From the NCBI GenBank assembly GCA_031213475.1, contig JARUPZ010000002.1, positions 14,757,425-14,821,424 on the forward strand: a stretch of 64,000 nt of DNA, in the 5' to 3' direction. The notes below the pieces were generated by a model. That model worked only from the letters and a program-made list of their open reading frames with translations, searched no databases and was not told the origin of the DNA. Numbering within the stretch: the first letter of the stretch is position 1; every line of letters starts with the position of its first letter. Below are positions 57,842 to 64,000 of the stretch, piece by piece. A program made the position numbers and the translations under genes. This DNA comes from Nereocystis luetkeana (lineage: Eukaryota; Sar; Phaeophyceae; Laminariales; Laminariaceae).

Positions 57842-60800
57842 GGGCGGCGGGGGAGGAAGGGGGGGGCACCCTGAGAAATCCAGGAGAAAGCGAAATGACG
57901 GACCCTCGCCTCGGCATCTGCAGCTCGCTCAAGAGCCCTAGCTCTCCGGACCCGATCACGTACCGTTCCGTGCTTTCCCAGGGAAGTTTCTGAGAACCGT
58001 TTTCCGGAAGCGCGGTGCTCGAGAAGGGCGTTGAGGAAGCTTGGTCGTTTATCGGCCGCCCCCCGCGTCCGGTCGCGGCCGCGGCTGCGCCCTCGTGTCG
58101 AGCCGACGCCGAAGGGGAGGCGTGACCGGTTTCCTCCGTCGGCGCGGGTAGGAGAGAGGACGTATCCTCCCAACAAAGCTCGTCTTCTTGTCGGGGGTTT
58201 CGCGGAGGGAGTCCTCCGGGTGCGGCTTCGGCTCCGGCTCCGGCTCCGGCTCCGGCTTGGGCTGCGCGAGAGGAGACAAGGAACGAAAGCGGGGCGAAAG
58301 CACGAAGAAACAAAAAAACGGCGGAAGTGGGCGTCCCTCACAGCCTTCTTTGCTCTGGAGTTCCAGGCAGGGCTAAGAAAACAAAAGACGTGTTCCCTAT
58401 TTTACGGCGTTCCGCGTGCATTTCTTTCGCATACGATATCACAGAGCGGCCGGACAGCTTTCGGTTGGTTGACTGTACGTCGACAGCTGATAGCAAGGTT
58501 TTCCTGCAGAAAAAACTTTCGCGGGTCGCGCGGCCACTGCTGTTGCCTCAAATCCTGCTCTACCCGGTTAAATCCCGGGGCGCCTGCCGTCGCTCTCCCG
58601 GCGCCTGCCGTCGCTCTCCCGCGTCTTGACGTATGCAATGCTGCAGAAAACCTCATCTATACATCAGTTGCAGTAGTTCGCCGGTATACAATTGCGGGAA
58701 AAAAACTACCAGGTACATACGCAATATGCTATTACGGGGGACCATAGTACGTAGGACCAAATCTTGTTATTAAACAGTAAAAATAGGTAAGATATACGTA
58801 TACCTGGTAGGTTTTTGTGTGTACCATAGGCCCTATCTACTATGGTCCCCCGTGATACACGTATAATACAACACGTGCTTCAGTCCTCGAGCGCTGTGCG
58901 ACCGACATCGACCGAAACTCCTGCCACCGCAAGAGTCGAGGGCAACGCTGGAAGTTGCATCTCAGGCACTAACGTGTTACGTACAACTACATACCTGGTA
59001 CAACAAATTGTCGCTGCCGTGCAAGTGCAAATCTCCACAGAGTGTTTAACAGCAGAGATACCAAAAACAATAGTGCTCACTTGTGCTCACCACCTCGTTC
59101 CGTCAGTCTATCGTGAATGTTTACATGGAATCCTACTAATATGATACGGGGGAACACAGTAATCAGAACCAAAGAATGTGCGAAAACATGATGATAGAAT
59201 ATGCATATGTAGCCCCCCCGAAATTATTACCTACAAGATTCGTGCAGATCGAGCTCCCAATTTTACACGGCCGCCTAACACATAGGGCATGCCCCTTACT
59301 TTGGACCTGGGTGAAGCCGGAGATCCGCGCCGCCCGACCGAAAATCTTACATTTACCCACAAGGGTGCCTGGCGTATTCTTAATGCTTTCTTCCACCAGC
59401 GGGCACAGCAGTTGACGGCAGTTACACAGATCCACCCGCGGGAGTTCTTATCACGGAGGCCTTACAGTACTACACACCTGGTATATGGCAGTAAACAGAA
59501 CACACGATGGACCCAAGAACCAGGTATTCCCCCTATAATAATATGCTTACATTTCCCACCATGTTTGGTCCTGACTCGTACTGCTTCTATGTCCCCCACG
59601 TTGACAGCTACCCTATCTCGGGTGATGCCTGATGGTACATCTATGCATTCACGCAAGGTGTACGTACACATGTATTATTAATACCTTGTACTGGTACAGC
59701 AGTACACGTATGCATCATACAACATGAACCTACGCAGTAGTCCTGCTCCTGCTGCAGAAGTCTGCTCTGTCATAAATATGGTGCCGCTCTCGGTGCTCGC
59801 CGCTCAGCGCTGTGCGTCCCGCCAGGCTGCATTGGACGGAAGAGCGACTCCACCACCTTCAACTCACCCTCAACGTTGAAGTCGTCCAGGCTAGAGATGG
59901 TCAGGGCCTCGTCCACCGCCGCCGAAAAATCGCCGCCGCAGTTTCGCCACACCGAGGACAGGGTCTGATCTGAAAGGTCTGGGAACATCTCGAACAGAGC
60001 CTTCGTACATACCGCGGAAGTGCAACGCATGCATTCGCACATTCGCGCCGCCACGTACCACGGACAGAAAGTGGCCAGAGCAACGGGAAGAGGAAGGGGG
60101 GGGTGGTCTCATGGTGCGCGGACGGGCGTATCGGCCAATCAAGTTGAAAATATGTACATACTACTTGTACGTATAACTACCTTGTTTTTATGCACTAGAT
60201 ACCTAGTATACCGTAATACTGCAAGCAAGCGCCCCTTTCAGTATTGAACGCCCCGGGGCGCTATTTTTATCGAAAACGGGCAAAATCTACTGTAGGGTAA
60301 ACACCCCCTATCAAAAACACAGCTGCGTAAAACTCACCGGCTATATACACAGTAAACGTCCCCCCAGGGGTACACGAAAAAAAAAAGGGGGAAAAAAAAA
60401 GAAAAAGAGAAAACGGAGCCACATTCACCATGTCAGAATTAAAAACAAATTATCCGGTTGTTGGATTTTATTCAGAAATAAAACAAGAACATGTTTTTTT
60501 TTAAACATGTGTTTTTTTTCGATTTGTTTACCTGATTTTAGGGTTTACCCCCCCCCACCCTTTCTTTGTGGGACTCGAAAAACAAAGTGGGGCATACTGG
60601 GGCATATATCGATTATTTTATTTCGTGTACCCTTACCCCCCCCCCCAACCCATTTTTTGGGGGGGAAACGCCTCGGGGCCGAGCTGGCAAGTCATTTGAG
60701 TGTGGGAGACGGAGCTGTTTCCGAAGCAGGCAAAGGGGTGCTCTACATAGGAAAGTTGATGGGTGGGTAGGTTGGTACCAGTACATGTTTTGCGCAACGA

Positions 60801-61486
60801 CAGCAAAACAGACCAAAGTGAGACGCGGACAGAGAACCAAACATGGTTCAGACGTGCTGCCTCAAAAAAATCAATGGTCACCCAGGCCACTCGAACGAAT
60901 ACCGTGCTAGCCACGGGTCCACGAACAAACAAAAAAACGACACCCCACTACCGATTTTCGACGCCCAGATAGACAGGGGGAGTATACTAAAACCAAGTGA
61001 AAGAAAAAACTCGCTTTTCGTCATTTCGAGCACCCCTGTGCTAGCATGCAATTGGGGTTTGTTTGGTGTGTATGACAGCTCGTGCCTATGTGTACGCGAT
61101 GATGATGGCCTCGCTTACTGATGACCAGATAACATGTAAAGCCAAGAATATATTGATGAGGCAAACGTTGAGTCGGAATTAAAAAAACATACCAGGTATA
61201 TTCCAATATCAAAGCATGTCCAACCCCCTCGCATTGCTGCTCCGGGGTCAAATGCCCACATCGTATTTAGCGCGCGAACCGTAGCTCGAAGGGTAAACGC
61301 GAGGTAGTGATCCGCGCTGGACCGCCTGCACCGCGGGCGCGGGAGCTGGCGCCGGCGTGTCCTCCCTCGTCGGCGTAGCTTCACCCGGGCGGCGCAAGGT
61401 TTCTCTCGAGGTCGAGTGCTCGTCAGCGCTTTCATCGGTGCTGGTCACCCTTGTCGGTGCTGCTGGGTTGCGACATTGACCAACAC
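48805..61486 (-). CDS. CUE-PDZ-PX-VPS9 protein, probable Rab5-family exchange factor (9 exons found, ends incomplete)
   Basis: Minus-strand exons 61332-61486, 59868-60000, 57012-58261, 55095-56296, 53912-54086, 51845-52042, 51270-51559, 49846-50038 and 48805-49009 join with matching phases into about 1270 codons. Order: disordered Thr/Pro-rich N-terminus; CUE domain (ALFEMFPDLSD, SVWRNCGGDFSAAVDEAL); long disordered stretch with poly-Ala; PDZ (GAIGLGITV, then AGVQEGDELLGVEEL across an intron); Gly-rich linker; PX (WRVHRCHAEFAKLREV, LDFPPWLPEV, then LESYLQRL across an intron); helical region; VPS9 (VEAEVFVPIMGRLYELL, SFTLPCDKLDALVAVAHDI, GADDFLPIFIFVLVNSKV, ending MMGEAG). VPS9 domains exchange nucleotide on Rab5-type GTPases, CUE binds ubiquitin, PX binds PI3P, PDZ binds C-terminal peptides, so an early-endosome role is likely. 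The exon after MMGEAG should hold the catalytic Tyr region and was not found. The true start is also unknown. Confidence 0.75.
49458..49845. other. Low-complexity intron with (CCCT)n
   Basis: A CCTCCCTCCCTCCC run at about 49762-49796 and surrounding C-rich sequence. Long minus-strand open frames here are Gly/Arg/Glu repeats without family similarity. Splicing 49846 to 49009 directly gives a correct VPS9 sequence, so nothing here is needed. Confidence 0.55.
49846..50038 (-). CDS. VPS9 exon: helices before the catalytic segment
   Basis: The acceptor CCCCTACAAG rebuilds an Arg, then LYELLRTEGPTARLEKAVEL and SFTLPCDK, with donor AAG/GTGAAT in phase 0. It joins both neighbours in frame. Confidence 0.8.
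50110..50196 (+). repeat. Family A repeat, truncated copy 7
   Basis: GGGGTACTCATTGTCATGCATG and ACCATAGACGCTCGCATCCC behind a long poly-G tract, with the unit's middle (CTCGCATCCCTACAATGG) partly duplicated. It sits about 70 bp upstream (in gene sense) of exon 49846-50038. Confidence 0.7.
50770..51085 (+). repeat. (ACT)n microsatellite, about 315 bp
   Basis: Nearly pure ACT units interrupted by GCT, ACC and AAT triplets. It creates artificial poly-Thr and poly-Val open frames. It lies in the intron between two VPS9 exons. Confidence 0.95.
51270..51559 (-). CDS. VPS9 exon: disordered linker and first VPS9 helices
   Basis: Ser/Arg/Gly-rich N-terminal part, then LDRLEEEDEALELI and VRRQVEAEVFVPIMG. 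The donor is GGAAG/GTGAAT in phase 2. The 5' border (GCGAAG/GTG at 51560/51559) is the weaker one and was chosen because it keeps phase 0 with the preceding exon. Confidence 0.65.
51560..51844. repeat. Intron with (ACCC)n array
   Basis: A CCCACCCACCCACCCACC run at about 51741-51780 dominates this short intron. On the minus strand it reads (GGGT)n directly after the GTGGGT donor. Confidence 0.7.
51845..52042 (-). CDS. GEF exon: helical region between PX and VPS9
   Basis: The acceptor CTTGGCAG is followed by VRAWQVLRLPPLERAVAEFV and VIEHLQYVVTEGCFEELRDM. The donor is ATG/GTGGGT in phase 0. It resembles the helical bundle that precedes VPS9 domains, though this is not certain. Confidence 0.7.
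52163..53911. other. Intron between PX and VPS9 parts
   Basis: Contains a (GTAT)/(AT) run at about 52285-52328, a (CT)n run at 52819-52837, several TACCAGGTA-type words and a local duplication (CGCTCTCTCTTTTCT-like blocks with GGCCGGGGGG near 52810-52920 and 53400-53500). No exon is supported. Confidence 0.5.
53912..54086 (-). CDS. GEF exon: end of PX domain
   Basis: The acceptor TATGGCACAG rebuilds an Arg codon with the preceding exon. LESYLQRLCSLLYMGPLHPS and VAHLLQDFLG are the last helices of a PX domain. The donor CAG/GTGTGG is weaker than usual. Confidence 0.75.
54784..55012. repeat. G-rich minisatellite with C-rich fold-back
   Basis: About four to five units of CTCGGGGGTCGGGTCGAAC (19 bp) at 54797-54890, followed by a C-rich block (ACCCGACCCCGACCC, ACCCGACCCGACGCG) that can pair with it. 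The C-rich half carries its own pair of GAGAT...GAAGACCTCC units (about 54920 and 54976). It lies in the intron within the PX domain, close to the acceptor end. Confidence 0.85.
55095..56296 (-). CDS. GEF exon: second half of PDZ, linker, first half of PX
   Basis: The acceptor CCATCCACCAG is followed by EAGVQEGDELLGVEELDFES, then LMGVVILHMMRGDGPLP (end of PDZ). A Gly-rich and acidic linker with VLEEEELLKPSEAADISTLY follows, then TSYLVWVMDVESGAEW and VHRCHAEFAKLREVCTGLRP of PX. The donor CCAAG/GTGAGC is in phase 2. Confidence 0.85.
57012..58261 (-). CDS. GEF exon: long disordered region and first half of PDZ
   Basis: The acceptor CTCTCGCGCAG leaves phase 1, matching the CUE exon. The exon opens with a Gly-Ala repeat from a (GGAGCC)n run and contains poly-Ala and acidic stretches (NGVDNDDDDSVEPV). 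It ends FHVAVDKGAIGLGITVKDI and GRFFVYKLQALADGSPGSAE before GAG/GTGAGC. Confidence 0.8.
58735..58852. mobile_element. MITE, family C copy 3
   Basis: CGGGGGACCATAGTA at the left and its exact complement at the right (15 bp perfect, extending to about 24 bp with mismatches). TA is at the left border and TG at the right. The core contains ATACCTGGTAGG. It lies in the intron between the CUE and PDZ exons. Confidence 0.85.
58853..59867. other. Intron sequence between CUE and PDZ exons
   Basis: No exon is supported. Several TACCTGGTA/ACCAGGTA words occur (about 58990, 59478, 59519). Confidence 0.5.
59868..60000 (-). CDS. CUE-domain exon
   Basis: ALFEMFPDLSDQTLSSVW and GGDFSAAVDEAL match the CUE pattern (MFP near the start, a di-Leu-like A-L near the end). 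The donor GAGG/GTGAGT is strong and in phase 1, as required by the next exon. The acceptor ATGTACGAAG at 60001 is the best of a few choices. Confidence 0.75.
60001..61331. other. Intron sequence, AT- and homopolymer-rich
   Basis: Poly-A, poly-C and poly-G tracts at about 60379-60400, 60550 and 60640. A block at about 60935-61010 (CACCCCACTACCG, GACGCCCAGA, GTATACTAAAACCAAG) repeats 32265-32345 (CACCCCACTACG, GAGGCCCAGA, GTATACGAAAACCAAG). No exon is supported. Confidence 0.5.
61332..61486 (-). CDS. Candidate exon upstream of CUE: disordered N-terminal segment
   Basis: The acceptor AGCAGCAACAG is followed by VGQCRNPAAPTRVTSTDESA and ends in a Pro-Ala run, with a weak donor GCG/GTGCAG in phase 0, the phase of the CUE exon. 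Composition is coding-like but there is no domain to confirm it. Confidence 0.45.
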
Positions 61487-63554
61487 CTGTTGCTGCTTTT
61501 CGGTTGCTGTGTGCTTGTGAGAGAGGTACGTTCGTTTTTGTTCTCGTTTTTTTGTATCGCCCCGGGGAGCCGAAAGGCCCGAACTTCATGTTCAGAAAAT
61601 CCCCCGGCCACACAACTCAACGCCTCGGGGCGTATTTTTACGCCTGCAACATCTTATGTACAGCGCTTCGGGGGGCATTCACACGCAATATATACGGTAT
61701 ACTTGAACAGACACCACTGCTTACAGCAGAGCTGTGCAAGCAGATTTATAATGCTCCATACCAGTATGACAAGGGCTCTCGCGCAGCTGCAGCGTAATAC
61801 GAACCCGTACAACAGCAAGTACAACGGTGCGTGATACTGCACTCTTAATACTACATGTACTACTTTAGTACGTGCCACGTGCTGTTGTACCACTGCTGTA
61901 GATATCATGTTATAACGTAATAAGTACCAGGTAATATACTTACAACCCGTGTATAGTACGCCCGATCGAATTATTATACACAACTCGAGTGTCAAACAAA
62001 ATATTTCCGGTCCCTCCGGAGGCGGGGGGGGGGGGGTAGGTGTGTGTATGATGTTCCAGTGTGCGAACGCCCCTGCACAACTTGCAAAAATGATGAGTTT
62101 CGACGAAATCTTCGATCTCACAGCTATTAGACCTATGCCAATGGAAACGCGAAGTTCAAAAGTTTTTTTTCAAAATATTGCTTAAAAAAACAGCCGAAAA
62201 AATTCACGTACCGCCGCTGTGGGAAAAAAAGAGAAAAATGTTTTATTTTTTATTTTTTTCCCCCAACGGCTGCAGGCGGCGCAATTTGTGTTTTTCTGGT
62301 TGCAAATTGTCAACACGGTGATCGAAACCAGCTCGTGCGACGATCGACGCTCGATCTCGACATAGACTCAGCCCACGGCCAACCCGCTCGGTATCTGGCA
62401 AGGCCAACGAATATAGATGACGGCCTCGAAGATAATAGGGTGGACCCATGGTCTAGGGCTCGAGAGCTTGCCGGCGGCGTCCTACGGTATCCTCCCAAAC
62501 CTGAAAAAAACTCTATTTTTTGCCATTCGAGACGGATGGAGAAGTTTTGTCTTCTGTTTTGTGCAAACCAGCGGCCAAATGTTTTGTTATTATGCGCCTG
62601 GTCAGCTCCCGCCACATGACACCGGCCATGGTGTGAAGACGGTGACCCTACGGGGGGGTCGGAGCCCCTAACGAGCGCACTCCGTTCAGAATTCATGACG
62701 CAATCGTTGGTTTTGTTGATCGATGTCTGTCGAGGACTCGGAATCTCGCCGCTTCGAACCTAAGATCGGCCTGAGTTTTTCTCAAGCCGATGTTGGCCCA
62801 ACATCGGCCCCAGATTTGCTTTCTTCGGGCTTTTCCAAAAGTGAGGAACTTTTTTTTTTTTTTACGTGGCCCATAGGAAGCGTGTTCTGACTTTTTTTGG
62901 CGGGTATCTTTGAAATTCAAACTTTTTATTGAAACTTCGCTGTCCCATTGGCATAGGTCTTAATAGCTGTTGTTGTTGCTGTTCTTTATTTTTACTAGTC
63001 TTTCAGCGTCTTGTGTGCCCGTCAAGTGTGATTTGCTATAAACAAACCGTCGAAGTTCTTGTATTTACTCCGGCCCTCACGTGTCGATCTGATGTTTCCG
63101 TGCACGAAATGGTACTGGCCGAAGTCCATTGGGAATCGAGCCTGTAAGTATTACAAGGTGCTTCGCTCAGGAAGAAAAAGTGCATCAAATTACGCGAAGC
63201 GGACAGAAGCTCGATGATTGAATATATATATATATATTTCAAGATTGTTGTAGTTGCGAATTGGCGACTTGATAATGCCAAGAGTCACATGCCGTACGTG
63301 CGTACATACCCCAGGTAGGGTACGAACTTATTTTCTTTTTTTGATATGATGTATGTACCTGGTATGTACGAACGAGAAAGCACAGCACGGCACAGCAGTA
63401 GCACCGCAAAAACAATCAAAATGAAACCGAAAAATTCGGAAAGAACAAAAAACCCCGTCCCCTCTCACGTAATAATTGCCTGCCTGCTAGGAACAACTTG
63501 CTCCAGTCAAAAACGAAAAAAATGAACAGCAGCGCTTCTCTCTCAGCCTCGTAC
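61487..63554. other. No exon recognised
   Basis: Poly-G tract at about 62023-62036, poly-T near 62840-62855, and short open frames only. Upstream exons of the GEF gene may lie here unrecognised. Confidence 0.4.
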
Positions 63555-63618
63555 GCCGCCCGCCCCTCTCGCGACCACCTCGCCACCGATTCGGTCCGGG
63601 TAAAGATTTCCTCCCTCT
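63555..63618 (-). CDS. Candidate small exon at right edge
   Basis: The acceptor GATCACTGTAACAG is followed by REEIFTRTESVARWSREGRA, with donor GGC/GTACGA. Its incoming phase fits the donor at 63668/63667, rebuilding a Glu codon. It could be a 5' exon of the GEF gene or part of another gene. Confidence 0.35.
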
Positions 63619-63667
63619 CTGTTACAGTGATCCCCGTCGCCCGCCCCGCGTGAAGCCCGGTGCTCAC

Positions 63668-63730
63668 CATGACCCTCGTTCGACAGCTCGACAATGTTGG
63701 TGCTCAGACGGCGTACGTCTTTGTGTATAG
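63668..63730 (-). CDS. Candidate small exon at right edge, upstream partner
   Basis: RRLSTNIVELSNEGH ends at CATG/GTGAGC, a strong donor. The 5' border near 63715-63730 is uncertain. The same DNA is also open on the plus strand (ATG at 63669), so strand is not settled. Confidence 0.3.
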
Positions 63731-64000
63731 TTCAGCTTGGTTCGCAAAAATAAGCACCGCTTGAATTTTAGCTTGCAATCCCGAGCGACCCTTATGGACT
63801 CGTACATACTCAGTCTGATTTTTCAGATGGAGGCCAGACAGAGCCTATTCATGATTCCCTTGTGTCTCGAGGCACACACGACGCCTAGCCACGAACACGG
63901 CGACCGCGCTCCTTGCACCCCCCCCTCTACCCGCCAGCATCCACCGACACCCGGAACGGCGCCGGGCTCGCCCGCGTTGCCGTGCTCCGACTATACACAC

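Noticed and set aside
58049..58303. Pro-Glu repeat open frame overlapping the PDZ exon
   Set aside because: Alternative frame of a (GGAGCC)n run; the PDZ frame has the domain and splice support.
1..64000. tRNA, rRNA or CRISPR features
   Set aside because: I saw no cloverleaf with tRNA consensus boxes, no rRNA core sequence and no regularly spaced short repeats; a covariance search would be needed to exclude small RNAs.

Overview
This is a eukaryotic nuclear window, intron-rich and repeat-rich. Genes are split into exons of roughly 35-1250 bp by introns of hundreds to thousands of bases, with GT donors (mostly GTGAGN or GTACGN) and AG acceptors. Introns and spacers hold fold-back and terminal-inverted-repeat elements, copia-type remnants, LTR-like repeats, poly-G/poly-C tracts and microsatellites. 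A short interstitial TTAGGG-type array, the proteins, and a heavily repeated TACCAGGTA/TACCTGGTA word suggest a stramenopile, most likely a brown alga such as Ectocarpus. The species call is an inference from style, not a database match.

Layout. 1-4.4 kb: degenerate copia-like retroelement on the minus strand, its partial inverted copy, and LTR-like fragments. 5.2-8.6 kb (+): three exons of a protein with a piece resembling the end of a J domain, a charged middle and a C-terminal C2H2 zinc finger; no HPD-bearing upstream exon was found. 10.7-22.2 kb (-): exons of an unrecognised acidic, low-complexity protein, joined only by splice phase. 11.5-27.6 kb: repeat-filled, with a large hairpin, an element flanked by TTA, LTR-like repeats and a repeated degenerate cassette.

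27.7-43.2 kb (-): the best-supported gene. Ten exons keep one open frame of about 1167 codons: N-terminal membrane segment, Cache-type extracellular sensor, second membrane segment, HAMP, TPR-like helical region, and a C-terminal von Willebrand A domain of the vwkA/alpha-kinase-associated type, with no kinase found after it. 48.8-61.5 kb (-): a second large gene, phase-consistent over nine exons, encoding CUE, PDZ, PX and VPS9 domains, so a probable endosomal Rab5-family exchange factor; its last exon was not located. Two small exon candidates at 63.6-63.7 kb may be its 5' end.

The two large genes lie head to tail on the minus strand with about 5.6 kb between them. One looks like a surface sensor and the other like an endosomal trafficking regulator. 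Nothing in the sequence shows that they work together. Seven copies or fragments of one poly-G-headed repeat (family A) lie in or beside the introns of these two genes.
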